From: Thermotoga petrophila RKU-1
Lineage (GTDB): Bacteria; Thermotogota; Thermotogae; Thermotogales; Thermotogaceae
Direction: 5' to 3'
DNA length: 64,000 nucleotides
NCBI RefSeq assembly: GCF_000016785.1
Contig: NC_009486.1
Span: forward strand, 248,001 to 312,000
The position numbers and the translations under genes were made by a program. The notes under the pieces were generated by a model. It made no database searches. It was not told the origin of the DNA and was given only the letters and a program-made list of their open reading frames with translations. Positions 7,183-15,473 of this stretch are shown piece by piece (positions within the stretch are counted from its first letter, which is position 1; each line of letters starts with the position of its first letter).

Positions 7183-8689
7183 TTCTGAGAACGACGGTTT
7201 CCTGCTGGACTTCGGGTTGAACTTTTCCAGATGGGGAGAGTTCTTCGAGGAGTTTCTGAACCCAAGGACGGGGAGGATCCTTCACGACCTGCTGAAGCTC
7301 AAAATGATTCCCCGGCTCAACATTTACAGGGACGACCTCTTCGATGGAAAGTTCGAAGATCCTGTGAACCACGCCTTTCTTTTTTTGAGCCATGCGCACG
7401 CGGATCACACCGGAATGGTGGGCCTCATTGACGAAAAGATCCCCCTCCTCATGACCGGTGAAACCTTCGCGGTGATGAGAGCCAGTGTGTACACGAGCAA
7501 CTCAAACGTTCTGACTCAGCTCGGTGGAAAGAAAAGAAGAAAGGCCTCAGATAAAGATCTGGAAAACGGAATCCGCGAAGACCTCACGGTGAGCCCGGGA
7601 AATTCGAAGAGCGCGGAAAGATTGACAAGACGCGTTTCTTTTCCTAAAGAGGTCGAACTCAACGACGATTCAACTGTTGTCGATATGAACTCCCTGTGGA
7701 AGAACGAGCTGTTCGTTGAACCTGTGTACCACTCCGTCATAGGAGCCGCGGGCCTTGCGGCAAGGGTGGACGATCTCTGGCTCGCTTACACCGGAGACTT
7801 CAGAACGGGTCCCGAGACAGCAGAAGAAGAGCGCTACTGGCTGGACACTCTCGGTGAAAAGAGACTCGCGCTTTCTCTCAGGACCTCGAGATTTTTTGAG
7901 AATCTGAAAGACAAGCGCCCGCTCGTTCTCATCGTTGAGGGAACCAGAGTCACGAGGGAAGAGAACGTGGAGAACACGGAAAAGGACGTCTTCGAAAACG
8001 CGATGAGAGTTTTCAGGGGGACGAAGAATCTGATACTCGTAGATTTTCCCATCAGACACCTGGAGAGGCTCTTCACCTTCCTTAAGGTCTGCATGGAAAA
8101 CGACAGAAGACTCGTTCTCATGCCAAAAGACTACGCCTATCTTCTCGAGATGGAACGAGTGGAACCACTCTGGAAGCTGACGGATGAGGAAAGGTCCTTC
8201 GTTCGTGTGTACCACCCCGGGAAGGTCACCTACATAAACCTCGAAAAAGACGCACTGCTTCGAGCCAAAGAGGAAGGGATCCTTCTCTCACCAGAGGAGA
8301 TAAACCTGCATCCAGAAAAACACACCATGGTTGCGGGATACTGGGACTTCCCGCACATCCTCGATCTCGACGAAAGAGTTCTGAACGGCGCCGTCTATAT
8401 CCACTCAACGAGCGAAGCCTACACGGAAGAGCAGGAGATCGACGCAAGGCGCTTCATGAACTGGCTCAGGTACTTCAACATAGTTCCTTTCGGTATAAGA
8501 GAAGTGAACGGAAACATCGTCTTCACGAAAGAGTTCCACGCCTCGGGCCACGTTTCTCCTCAGGGCCTGGAAAAGATTTTGAACGAACTGAACCCGGATT
8601 ACATAGTGCCCGTTCACACCCTGAATCCGGGCTGGTTCGTCGAGCGCTGGGATGAAAGGGTCTTACTTGAGAATGTGATTGTGTTATAA
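7121..8689 (+). CDS. RNase J-like / beta-CASP type metallo-beta-lactamase fold hydrolase
   Basis: About 522 residues from GTG 7121 (GGGGGGG site just upstream). The frame is open to 7082, but the extra N-terminus lacks similarity and a ribosome binding site. Metal motif LSHAHADHTGM lies about 80 residues in, LAYTGDFRTG in the middle, and near the C-terminus HASGHVSPQGLEKIL followed by PDYIVPVHTLNPGWF, which matches the end of the beta-CASP nuclease domain. Such enzymes process RNA ends. The stretch of Lys/Arg near residues 130-175 is an unusual insertion. It overlaps the DUF123 gene by 62 bases. The exact substrate is unknown. Confidence 0.75.
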   Translation: MRIEILDGHRNIGGNKIRVVDSENDGFLLDFGLNFSRWGEFFEEFLNPRTGRILHDLLKLKMIPRLNIYRDDLFDGKFEDPVNHAFLFLSHAHADHTGMVGLIDEKIPLLMTGETFAVMRASVYTSNSNVLTQLGGKKRRKASDKDLENGIREDLTVSPGNSKSAERLTRRVSFPKEVELNDDSTVVDMNSLWKNELFVEPVYHSVIGAAGLAARVDDLWLAYTGDFRTGPETAEEERYWLDTLGEKRLALSLRTSRFFENLKDKRPLVLIVEGTRVTREENVENTEKDVFENAMRVFRGTKNLILVDFPIRHLERLFTFLKVCMENDRRLVLMPKDYAYLLEMERVEPLWKLTDEERSFVRVYHPGKVTYINLEKDALLRAKEEGILLSPEEINLHPEKHTMVAGYWDFPHILDLDERVLNGAVYIHSTSEAYTEEQEIDARRFMNWLRYFNIVPFGIREVNGNIVFTKEFHASGHVSPQGLEKILNELNPDYIVPVHTLNPGWFVERWDERVLLENVIVL

Positions 8690-8690
8690 T
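8685..8690 (+). promoter_or_regulatory. Extended -10 promoter of acpP
   Basis: TATAAT preceded by TGT (TGN extended -10). The TAA stop codon of the preceding hydrolase gene is part of the box. A weak -35 may lie near 8661. Confidence 0.55.
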
Positions 8691-8722
8691 TTTTTTCGAC
8701 ACTTCTAAGAGGAGGTGGAAAA

Positions 8723-8968
8723 GTGGCGAGCAGAGAGGAGATCTTTTCAAAGGTGAAGAGCATAATCTCTGAAAAACTCGGAGTGGATGAGTCACAGGTC
8801 ACAGAGGAGGCAAAACTCATAGACGATCTCGGTGCGGATTCCCTCGACCTTGTCGATCTCGTGATGGATTTTGAAAGCGAGTTCGGTGTAAAGGTGGATG
8901 ACGCCGATCTTGAAAAGATCTCAACGGTCGGCGACATCGTCAGCTACATTGAAAAGAAATTGGGGTGA
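8723..8968 (+). CDS. acpP: Acyl carrier protein
   Basis: 81 residues from GTG 8723, preceded by GAGGAGG. It carries growing fatty acyl chains on a phosphopantetheine arm attached to the serine of the DSLDLVDL motif (LIDDLGADSLDLVDLVMDFE), and is acidic and helical as expected. It is monocistronic, with its own promoter in the end of the upstream gene and a hairpin terminator directly after the stop. Confidence 0.95.
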   Translation: MASREEIFSKVKSIISEKLGVDESQVTEEAKLIDDLGADSLDLVDLVMDFESEFGVKVDDADLEKISTVGDIVSYIEKKLG

Positions 8969-8985
8969 GCTCGCTCACCCCTTTT
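8962..8985 (+). terminator. Intrinsic terminator after acpP
   Basis: An 8-bp stem GGGGTGAG/CTCACCCC with CTCG loop followed by TTTT. It overlaps the 3' ends of both acpP and the convergent gene and may act on both strands. Confidence 0.8.
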
Positions 8986-9904
8986 CTATCTCCTCCGGTG
9001 TTAGGACCCTAACCCTCCTGGGAAGACCGTGATCTCTGAACCTGTCACCGCTCAGAACCACCGCGTCCATGGTGTTCGCAAGGGAGATGATGAGGCCATC
9101 CGCTGGAGATTCGAAGAGAACGTTCGGAGAGTTTTTCCACCTTTCGAATCCCTTCCTCTCGTGAACTGGCAGCACGAACTCCGCGTTCCTGTCGAAAACG
9201 ATCCTGTAGGGAAAGAAGAACTCCCGGAAAACAGCGAGCCTCTCAAACACCTCGTAGATGTAAGAGACAGAGAGCCCTCCACGCCAGAGCAGGTTGCTTC
9301 CATCGATGACGATCGGTGCAGAAGGGTTTCTGATGATGGCAGAAAGAATGTACGGATGAATGTTCAGCGTTCTCACGGATTCCTTTCCTCGAAGATCGAG
9401 CAAGGAGTAGAAGTATCTCAACTCCTCAATCTCACTCTCTGATAGTTTCTCAATCGAAAGGTTTCGAACTCTCTCCAGAAGATCCGTGTTCTCTCTTTTT
9501 TCTTCCTCTTCTTCCGCTTCTTCGAGATGAAGGTAGAGCTCCATGAAATCCTTCTTTCCAAGTTTCACCCTAAGTCTGTTGGCTTCTTCGATGAACTCTT
9601 TCACGCTTCTGGCTTTCAGCCTCTTTTTGAGCCTCTCTGAAGGAAGGGGATACTTCTTCGGCAGGTACCAGAAGAGGATCTCAAGAGTGTCTATCTCACT
9701 CACTCCAAGGAGTTTCGAAGAAAGCTTCAAGTTCCCCTTCACGGCCTCCTTGATAGCAAGCTCAAAGATGTCAGCCGGCACGTCCACCCTGGAAAGCTCT
9801 CCAAGGAAGATTCCTCTCAGTATATTCAGGTCTTTCTCCTTCCAGCCTCTTCTTTTGAGAAGACTCAGAAAATCCTGCCTTGCCTCAAGAAGAACCTGTT
9901 TCAT
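8975..9904 (-). CDS. NYN/PIN-type ribonuclease domain protein
   Basis: 309 residues from ATG 9904 (ATGA overlap with the upstream gene; ATG 9910 is the alternative). The N-terminal two thirds are helical, with a Glu-rich stretch (EEAEEEEEKRE) near residue 130. The C-terminal 120 residues are a Zc3h12a-like NYN domain: PIVIDGSNLLW (first acidic residue), an RIVFDRNAEF strand and SPADGLIISLANTMDAVVLSGDRFRDH, where the acidic residues form the metal site. Such domains cut RNA. The N-terminal region is not one I recognise. Co-transcribed after the SAM hydrolase gene. Confidence 0.7.
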   Translation of the reverse strand: MKQVLLEARQDFLSLLKRRGWKEKDLNILRGIFLGELSRVDVPADIFELAIKEAVKGNLKLSSKLLGVSEIDTLEILFWYLPKKYPLPSERLKKRLKARSVKEFIEEANRLRVKLGKKDFMELYLHLEEAEEEEEKRENTDLLERVRNLSIEKLSESEIEELRYFYSLLDLRGKESVRTLNIHPYILSAIIRNPSAPIVIDGSNLLWRGGLSVSYIYEVFERLAVFREFFFPYRIVFDRNAEFVLPVHERKGFERWKNSPNVLFESPADGLIISLANTMDAVVLSGDRFRDHGLPRRVRVLTPEEIEKG

Positions 9905-10692
9905 CTGCATATCTCGATCTCGTCTCCTTCTTTAACCGAAAGCACCTGACTCGCGTCTCCCAGATTCACGGCGATTTCGAGGAAACCTGCGCTGTCTGGA
10001 TGAACGAGCAGTTCTCCCGTGTCCACATCTCCGAAGGCCTTCGCGACAGCCGCTTTGAACTCTTTTCTTCCCACTCTCACTCTCACCACGTCGTCGAAAT
10101 CCACACTGAGCTTCAAAAAGAGATCGAAGGGAATGTTCGTCGACACGTTTCCGAAGGTGTCAACTATCGCCACTTCTCCGATGACTTTCTCGTTCTCGAC
10201 AACAGGCTTTCTCATCTTGAGAACCTCGTACGAGAGCAGTCTGTCTCCCACTCTCTCCAGCGGAAGTCCCATGTCGAGGTGGGCGGCAACCGGTGCGAAG
10301 ATGTCCCTTCCGTGGAAAGTGAAGGAAGGATTCTTCTTGTAGAAGAGCTCTCTGTTCTCTATCTCTCTGATCTCGGCAACTCCGTATTCTTCAGCTACAA
10401 CCGTGAGAACTCCGTTGTCGGGTGCCACGAAGTACTGGTCGTTCTTGGTCTTCATCACGATCGCCTTTCTTGAAGTTCCAACGCCGTAGTCGACAACCAC
10501 AAGAAAGACGGTGGAAGGAGGAAAATCGAGGGAGGCTCTGTAGAGAACGTGACTCGCCTTTCTCACGTTGAAAGGTTCTACTTCGTGCGTGATGTCGATG
10601 ATCTCCGCGGAGGGGTTTATCCTCTTGATCACCGCCTTCGCGACTCCCACGTAGTGACTCTTCAAGCCCCAGTCTGTGAGAAATCCGATCAT
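9901..10692 (-). CDS. SAM hydroxide adenosyltransferase (DUF62, SAM hydrolase)
   Basis: 263 residues, full length for the family that splits S-adenosylmethionine into adenosine and methionine. Family motifs: IGFLTDWGLKSHYVGVAKAVI at the N-terminus, ITHEVEPFNVRKAS, DYGVGTSRKAIV (other members have DPGVG), VAPDNGVLT, FHGRDIFAPVAAHL and the C-terminal beta-barrel domain with VDTFGNVSTNI. ATG 10692 follows GGGGGGAG. First gene of an operon with the NYN ribonuclease; a TATAAT box lies at 10739-10744 on the minus strand. Confidence 0.88.
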   Translation of the reverse strand: MIGFLTDWGLKSHYVGVAKAVIKRINPSAEIIDITHEVEPFNVRKASHVLYRASLDFPPSTVFLVVVDYGVGTSRKAIVMKTKNDQYFVAPDNGVLTVVAEEYGVAEIREIENRELFYKKNPSFTFHGRDIFAPVAAHLDMGLPLERVGDRLLSYEVLKMRKPVVENEKVIGEVAIVDTFGNVSTNIPFDLFLKLSVDFDDVVRVRVGRKEFKAAVAKAFGDVDTGELLVHPDSAGFLEIAVNLGDASQVLSVKEGDEIEICR

Positions 10693-10738
10693 CTTTCTCC
10701 CCCCAGATTTTTTGTTTGTTTATCTACTTTATGGTATT

Positions 10739-10744
10739 ATTATA
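10739..10744 (-). promoter_or_regulatory. -10 box of the SAM hydrolase operon
   Basis: TATAAT on the minus strand (GTTATAATAATACC), about 47 bases upstream of the ATG at 10692. No clear -35. The rest of 10745-10800 shows nothing else. Confidence 0.5.
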
Positions 10745-10800
10745 ACGAGAGTTATCATTTTCTTTTCGGATCCCGCCCGAGCCCGCCGGGTCGTGGGGAA

Positions 10801-10833
10801 AGAGAAAGGGGAGGGCCAGCCTCCCCTTTCTCT
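10801..10833 (-). terminator. Terminator of the rubredoxin operon
   Basis: A 14-bp stem AGAGAAAGGGGAGG/CCTCCCCTTTCTCT with a 5-base loop, 18 bases after the rubredoxin stop on the minus strand. The T-run is short and interrupted (TTCCCC). Confidence 0.8.
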
Positions 10834-10851
10834 GACGGTAAGACTTCCAGA

Positions 10852-11013
10852 TCACTCAACCGGTTCAAAATCCTCCTTCGAAGCTCCACAGAGCGGACAG
10901 ACCCAGTCGTCTGGAAGATCCTCGAAGGGTGTCCCCGGTTCGATTCCGCTGTCGGGATCTCCTTGTTCAGGATCGTAGATGTAACCACAGAGTTTGCACC
11001 TGTACTTCTTCAC
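10852..11013 (-). CDS. Rubredoxin
   Basis: 53 residues from GTG 11013 with GAGGTGA seven bases upstream; a longer frame exists but would overlap the upstream gene and lacks a site. The four cysteines binding the single iron are in KCxxCGYIYDP (CKLCGY) and WVCPLCG. A small cytosolic electron carrier. As the last gene of the rubrerythrin-superoxide reductase-rubredoxin operon it delivers electrons to both partner enzymes for removal of superoxide and peroxide in an anaerobe. Confidence 0.97.
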
Positions 11014-11023
11014 AGAACTCACC

Positions 11024-11419
11024 TCACTCTTCAACAGTGATCTTTTGACTGCTTTCCCAGAGGCCGTGTATGTTGCAGTAGGAGAGGGCTATGATCGTTC
11101 CCGATCTGTTCAATTTTACCACGGTTGTGACAGTAGGCTCTGTGTAAACAGCGCCGATGTTCGGCCCCTGAACGGACTCTCCGTGCGCGTTGAACTCGTA
11201 CCTTCCCACCTCGTAAACGTATGGATCACCATCAGGTTGGAAGAAAACTTTGATCCACCTGATGTGGTGTTCTGTTGTGTTCGGGTGCGGGATCTCCTTT
11301 CCCACGGTAACCACGATTTGAACTTTTTCGTCTTTTTTCACCTTCTCGGGTGCTTCTATGACCGGAACGTGCTTTTCCTTCTTGAAATCTTCCGTCTTGA
11401 TGAAATCAGAAAGTTTCAT
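11024..11419 (-). CDS. Superoxide reductase (neelaredoxin type)
   Basis: 131 residues. It reduces superoxide to hydrogen peroxide without making oxygen. Iron ligands visible: the histidine in KEKHVPVIE (next to the conserved Glu), the two in [13 protein letters not shown], and the cysteine and histidine in [11 protein letters not shown]. It lacks the extra N-terminal rubredoxin-like domain of desulfoferrodoxin, so it is the one-iron class. ATG 11419 with an AGGAGG-like site. It sits between rubrerythrin and rubredoxin in one operon. Confidence 0.95.
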
Positions 11420-11431
11420 GCTATCCCTCCT

Positions 11432-11944
11432 TTAAATTGAAAATTCCCTGTAAGCGCTCTTCGGTGCTCCGCAAACCGGACACTTCTCTGGTGGCTCTCC
11501 TTCAACGGTGTGACCACAGACGGGACAGATGTAGATCTTCTCCGCTGTGTAGTCTTCTCCCTTTTCCACGAGTTCTTTGGCCTTTTTGTACATCTCCGCG
11601 TGGATCTTTTCGGCTTCCCAGGCGAACTTGGTGCTTCTTTCCGCTCCTTTTTCTTCCTGGAACTGTGCGACGGTGTTGTAAACCGGGTACATCTCATCGA
11701 TTTCGAAGGTTTCACCGTCGATGCACTGCTGGACGTTTTCGGCCATCTCTTTGTAGATCTTTCCGAGTTCTCTGTAGTGGTTCCTCGCGTGGACGTACTC
11801 CGCGTACGCGATCGCCCTGAAGAGATTCGCGAGTTTCTTCAGTCCCCTCTGCTCTGCTTCATCCGCGAAGATCAGATACTTCATGTGCGCCATGCTCTCC
11901 CCTGCGAAAGCGTCCTCAAGGAACTTCTTCGTCATCTCTCTCAT
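11432..11944 (-). CDS. Rubrerythrin
   Basis: 170 residues from ATG 11944, which has GGGAGG seven bases upstream; a GTG nine bases earlier is too close to that site. The N-terminal ferritin-like four-helix domain binds a di-iron centre (AFAGESMAHMKY, AEYVHARNHYRELG, then the EIDEMYP and EAEKIHAEMYKKA segments). The C-terminal rubredoxin-like domain has ICPVCGHTVEG and CPVCGAPKS. A cytosolic NADH/rubredoxin-linked peroxidase. First gene of the oxygen-defence operon. Confidence 0.95.
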   Translation of the reverse strand: MREMTKKFLEDAFAGESMAHMKYLIFADEAEQRGLKKLANLFRAIAYAEYVHARNHYRELGKIYKEMAENVQQCIDGETFEIDEMYPVYNTVAQFQEEKGAERSTKFAWEAEKIHAEMYKKAKELVEKGEDYTAEKIYICPVCGHTVEGEPPEKCPVCGAPKSAYREFSI

Positions 11945-11996
11945 ACTCTGCACCTCCCTATTTCCATGGTATTTCCTGGATTTATTTTACCACATA

Positions 11997-12002
11997 ATTA
12001 TA
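11997..12002 (-). promoter_or_regulatory. -10 box of the oxygen-defence operon
   Basis: TATAAT on the minus strand (TTTATAATTATG), about 53 bases before the rubrerythrin ATG. The -35 is weak. The motif TTACATTAA at 12024-12032 lies just upstream. Confidence 0.5.
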
Positions 12003-12100
12003 AACTGTAATGATTTTGAATAGTTACATTAAACGATGAGGCTGTTCTAATTGAACTGAGAAAAGATTGCGATCTGCTTTTAGATCATTCCTCCAAGATA

Positions 12101-12126
12101 AGTTACCTTAATGTAACTTAAGTAAC
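12101..12126. promoter_or_regulatory. GTAAC/GTTAC inverted repeats between divergent operons
   Basis: AGTTAC (12101-12106), GTAACT (12113-12118) and AGTAAC (12121-12126) form overlapping inverted repeats. The core TTAATGTAA (12108-12116) recurs inverted as TTACATTAA at 12024-12032. Together they could be binding sites for a regulator of either divergent promoter. Confidence 0.4.
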
Positions 12127-12138
12127 ACAAAATTAACC

Positions 12139-12166
12139 TTGACAACGAAAGGGGGGTGGGTATAAT
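12139..12166 (+). promoter_or_regulatory. Consensus promoter of the regulator-speD-speE operon
   Basis: TTGACA (12139-12144), a 16-bp spacer containing GGGGGGTGGG, and TATAAT (12161-12166). Both hexamers match consensus exactly, so basal activity should be strong and control must come from repression. Confidence 0.88.
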
Positions 12167-12189
12167 AATGTCTGTGATACTGAACAAGT

Positions 12190-12209
12190 TTGTCAACTAT
12201 AGTGGACAA
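12190..12209 (+). promoter_or_regulatory. Near-perfect 20-bp palindromic operator before the regulator gene
   Basis: TTGTCAACTATAGTGGACAA is symmetric except for one position in each half. It lies between the predicted transcription start (about 12173) and the ribosome binding site, a good place for autorepression by the XRE protein it precedes. Confidence 0.65.
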
Positions 12210-12225
12210 AGGAGTTGGGAACTTT

Positions 12226-12756
12226 GTGAGGATCGGAGAAAAACTCAGGAAATTAAGGCTCTCAAAAGGGCTCACACAAGAAGAACTCGCAGAACGCACA
12301 GATCTTTCAAGAAGTTTCATTTCACAGCTCGAATCAGACAAGACGTCTCCATCTATAGATACCCTTGAAAGGATTCTGGAAGCGCTGGGTACAGATTTGA
12401 AGCACTTTTTCTCCGACGTGGAAGAAGAGAGGGTTGTGTTCAAAAAAGAAGAGAGGGTTCCGGTCTACGACGAGCCAGAGGGTGTGAAGAGTGAGATTCT
12501 GATGAGCGGTGTGGAAGACAAAGAGATCGATCCGATTCTCGTAACACTGGAACCCGGTGCACAGACGGAGGAAGAATCGTACCATGAAGGTTCGGAGTTC
12601 GGCTTTGTGATCCAGGGAAGGATAGATCTTTACCTCGATGACAAACGTTACAGGTTGAAAGAGGGAGACTGTTTCTACTACAAAGCAGACAAAAAGCATT
12701 ACGTAAAGAATTCGGGAAAGAAGAAGGCGGTGTTACTCTGGATCATGATTGACTAA
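12226..12756 (+). CDS. XRE-family regulator with C-terminal cupin domain
   Basis: 176 residues from GTG 12226 (GGAG site). The frame continues upstream to 12190, but that part is the operator. Residues 3-60 form an HTH_XRE domain (KLRKLRLSKGLTQEELAERT, then SRSFISQLESDKTSPSIDTL). Residues 100-176 form a cupin: LEPGAQTEEESYHEGSEFGFV, then LKEGDCFYYKADKKHYVKN. This architecture is shared with PuuR-type regulators, which sense polyamines or other small molecules. First gene of the operon with speD and speE, so it most likely controls polyamine synthesis and itself. The ligand is inferred. Confidence 0.85.
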   Translation: MRIGEKLRKLRLSKGLTQEELAERTDLSRSFISQLESDKTSPSIDTLERILEALGTDLKHFFSDVEEERVVFKKEERVPVYDEPEGVKSEILMSGVEDKEIDPILVTLEPGAQTEEESYHEGSEFGFVIQGRIDLYLDDKRYRLKEGDCFYYKADKKHYVKNSGKKKAVLLWIMID

Positions 12757-12780
12757 AAATTTCAGAGGGGAGGGATTAAC

Positions 12781-13173
12781 ATGAAAAGTCTGGGAAGGCA
12801 CCTGGTGGCGGAATTCTACGAATGTGACAAAGAGGTTCTTGACAACGTGCAGCTGATAGAACAGGAGATGAAGCAGGCAGCCTATGAAAGTGGAGCAACA
12901 ATAGTCACGTCAACGTTTCACAGGTTCCTCCCCTATGGGGTGAGTGGTGTGGTGGTGATATCCGAATCCCACCTAACCATTCACACCTGGCCAGAGTACG
13001 GGTACGCTGCTATCGATCTCTTCACCTGCGGAGAGGATGTCGATCCCTGGAAAGCCTTCGAACATCTGAAAAAAGCGCTGAAGGCAAAGAGAGTTCACGT
13101 GGTGGAGCATGAAAGAGGCAGGTACGACGAGATAGGAATACCCGAGGACTCGCCACACAAAGTCACCGTTTGA
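12781..13173 (+). CDS. speD: S-adenosylmethionine decarboxylase (class 1B proenzyme)
   Basis: 130 residues. It makes decarboxylated SAM, the aminopropyl donor for polyamines. The proenzyme cleaves itself to create an N-terminal pyruvoyl group from the serine in [20 protein letters not shown]; the conserved histidine of HTWPE and the cysteine of FTCGEDV complete the site. GGGGAGGG precedes ATG 12781. It lies between the cupin regulator and speE with tight spacing. Confidence 0.96.
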   Translation: MKSLGRHLVAEFYECDKEVLDNVQLIEQEMKQAAYESGATIVTSTFHRFLPYGVSGVVVISESHLTIHTWPEYGYAAIDLFTCGEDVDPWKAFEHLKKALKAKRVHVVEHERGRYDEIGIPEDSPHKVTV

Positions 13174-13186
13174 GGAGGTGGAAAAG

Positions 13187-14068
13187 TTGAAAGAATTTGA
13201 AAGAGATCTCCAGCCAAGACAGCACCTGTGGTACTTCGAGTACTATACAGGAAACAACGTGGGACTCTTCATGAAGATAAACCGCATGATCTACTCCGGA
13301 CAGAGCGACATTCAGAGGATAGATATCTTCGAGAATCCCGATCTTGGCGTGGTTTTTTCGCTCGACGGCATCACGATGACCACGGAAAAGGACGAGTTCA
13401 TGTACCACGAAATGCTCGCACACGTTCCCATGTTCCTCCATCCGAACCCGAAGAAGGTGCTCATCATCGGCGGTGGAGACGGCGGAACGCTCAGAGAAGT
13501 CCTGAAACACGACAGCGTGGAGAAGGCGGTTCTCTGCGAAGTGGACGGACTCGTCATAGAAGCCGCAAGGAAGTATTTGAAGCAGACTTCGTGCGGTTTC
13601 GACGATCCAAGGACAGAGATCGTGATCGCAAACGGTGCCGAATACGTGAGGAAGTTCAAGAACGAGTTCGATGTCATCATCATAGACTCCACGGACCCGA
13701 CGGCGGGCCAGGGTGGGCACCTCTTCACCGAAGAGTTCTACCAGGCCTGTTACGATGCCCTCAAGGAAGACGGAGTCTTCTCCGCCGAGACGGAAGACCC
13801 GTTCTACGACATCGGATGGTTCAAGCTCGCTTACAAGAGGATCAGCAAGGTCTTTCCTATCACGAAGGTTTACCTTGGATTCATGACCACCTATCCCTCC
13901 GGCATGTGGTCCTACACCTTCGCCTCCAAGGGAATAGACCCGATAAAAGACTTCAACCCCGAAAAGGTGAAAAACTTCAACAAAGAGCTGAAGTACTACA
14001 ACGAAGAAGTTCACGTCGCGTCCTTCGCCCTTCCGAACTTCGTGAAGAAAGAACTCGGACTGATGTGA
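13187..14068 (+). CDS. speE: Spermidine/aminopropyl synthase
   Basis: 293 residues from TTG 13187, six or seven bases after GAGGAGGTG; the GTG at 13178 is part of that site. It transfers aminopropyl groups to polyamine acceptors. The N-terminal beta domain carries QHLWYFEYYTG, and the Rossmann part has VLIIGGGDGGTLREVLKH (SAM-type nucleotide site), LCEVDGLVIEAARKY, and DVIIIDSTDPTAGQGG with the catalytic aspartate. Thermotoga homologs have broad specificity for longer polyamines. Last gene before a strong terminator. Several residues differ from the T. maritima MSB8 protein as I remember it. Confidence 0.96.
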   Translation: MKEFERDLQPRQHLWYFEYYTGNNVGLFMKINRMIYSGQSDIQRIDIFENPDLGVVFSLDGITMTTEKDEFMYHEMLAHVPMFLHPNPKKVLIIGGGDGGTLREVLKHDSVEKAVLCEVDGLVIEAARKYLKQTSCGFDDPRTEIVIANGAEYVRKFKNEFDVIIIDSTDPTAGQGGHLFTEEFYQACYDALKEDGVFSAETEDPFYDIGWFKLAYKRISKVFPITKVYLGFMTTYPSGMWSYTFASKGIDPIKDFNPEKVKNFNKELKYYNEEVHVASFALPNFVKKELGLM

Positions 14069-14073
14069 ATCGA

Positions 14074-14094
14074 CCCCGCTCCGGCGGGGTTTTT
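14074..14094 (+). terminator. Terminator of the spe operon
   Basis: A stem CCCCGC/GCGGGG with TCCG loop followed by TTTTT, five bases after the speE stop. Confidence 0.9.
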
Positions 14095-14100
14095 CCTTTC

Positions 14101-14109
14101 TGGTATAAT
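14101..14109 (+). promoter_or_regulatory. Extended -10 promoter of miaB
   Basis: TGGTATAAT: TATAAT at 14104-14109 preceded by TGN. No recognisable -35, since the terminator hairpin occupies that region. Confidence 0.6.
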
Positions 14110-14141
14110 CTAATTAGCCTGAACGAACTGGGAGGTCGAAC

Positions 14142-15473
14142 ATGAGATTTTACATCAAGACCTTCGGCTGTCAGATGAACGAGAACGACTCGGAAACGAT
14201 GGCCGGTCTTCTAATGAAGGAAGGGTTCACCCCCGCCTCGGCTCCCGAAGAGGCGGATGTGGTCATCATAAACACCTGTGCAGTGAGAAGAAAGTCTGAG
14301 GAGAAGGCCTACAGCGAGCTCGGTCAGATGCTGAAGATCAAAAGGAAAAGAAAGCTCGTTGTGGGAGTTGCGGGTTGTGTCGCCGAAAAGGAAAGAGAGA
14401 AACTCCTGGAGAGAGGAGCCGACTTCGTCCTTGGAACCCGCGCCGTCCTGAAAGTGACAGAGGCGGTGAAAAGGGCGCTTCAGGGGGAGAAGGTGGCGCT
14501 CTTCGAAGACCATCTCGACGAGTACACACATGAGCTTCCACGTATCAGATCCAGCAAGCATCACGCCTGGGTCACGATCATATTCGGCTGTGACAGATTC
14601 TGCACCTACTGTATCGTTCCGTACACGCGCGGCAGGGAAAAGAGCAGACCGATGGAGGATATTCTGGAAGAGGTGAGAGAGCTCGCGAAACAGGGCTACC
14701 GCGAGGTGACCTTCCTCGGTCAGAACGTAGACGCCTACGGAAAAGACCTGAAGGACGGCTCTTCCCTCGCCAAACTCCTCGAAGAGGCCTCAAAGATAGA
14801 GGGAATTGAAAGAATCTGGTTTCTCACTTCCTATCCGACGGACTTCTCCGACGAACTCATAGAGGTGATCGCCAGAAATCCGAAGGTGGCAAAGTCCGTC
14901 CACCTCCCCGTGCAGTCCGGAAGCAACAGGATACTGAAGCTCATGAACAGAAGTTACACGAAGGAAGAGTACCTCGCCCTTCTTGAGAGGATCAGATCGA
15001 AGGTGCCGGACGTTGCCATAAGCAGCGACATCATCGTCGGTTTTCCAACGGAGACGGAAGAAGACTTCATGGAGACGATCGATCTTGTGGAGAAGGCGCA
15101 GTTCGAACGCCTCAACCTCGCGATCTACTCTCCACGAAAAGGTACGGTGGCGTGGAAACACTACAAAGACGAGGTGCCCTACGAAGAGAAAGTGAGGCGC
15201 ATGCAGTTTCTCATGAACCTCCAAAAGAGGATCAACAGAAAGCTGAACGAGCGCTACAAGGGAAAGACGGTGCGCGTCATCGTGGAGGCTCAGGCAAAGA
15301 ACGGCCTCTTCTACGGCAGGGACATCAGAAACAAGATCATCGCCTTCGAGGGTGAGGAGTGGATGATCGGCCGATTCGCCGACGTGAAGATCGAAAAGAT
15401 CACGGCCGGTCCGCTCTACGGAAAGGTGGTATGGATTGAAGAAACTCCTTCTCCTGTTTCTACTGATAAATGA
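14142..15473 (+). CDS. miaB: tRNA-2-methylthio-N6-dimethylallyladenosine synthase
   Basis: 443 residues. It adds a methylthio group to adenosine 37 of tRNA by radical SAM chemistry. The N-terminal UPF0004 domain holds the auxiliary cluster cysteines (TFGCQMN, INTCAVR, VAGCVAE). The radical SAM motif is [17 protein letters not shown]. The C-terminal TRAM domain covers about residues 375-440. ATG 14142 with GGGAGG. It overlaps the following gene by 38 bases. Confidence 0.95.
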   Translation: MRFYIKTFGCQMNENDSETMAGLLMKEGFTPASAPEEADVVIINTCAVRRKSEEKAYSELGQMLKIKRKRKLVVGVAGCVAEKEREKLLERGADFVLGTRAVLKVTEAVKRALQGEKVALFEDHLDEYTHELPRIRSSKHHAWVTIIFGCDRFCTYCIVPYTRGREKSRPMEDILEEVRELAKQGYREVTFLGQNVDAYGKDLKDGSSLAKLLEEASKIEGIERIWFLTSYPTDFSDELIEVIARNPKVAKSVHLPVQSGSNRILKLMNRSYTKEEYLALLERIRSKVPDVAISSDIIVGFPTETEEDFMETIDLVEKAQFERLNLAIYSPRKGTVAWKHYKDEVPYEEKVRRMQFLMNLQKRINRKLNERYKGKTVRVIVEAQAKNGLFYGRDIRNKIIAFEGEEWMIGRFADVKIEKITAGPLYGKVVWIEETPSPVSTDK

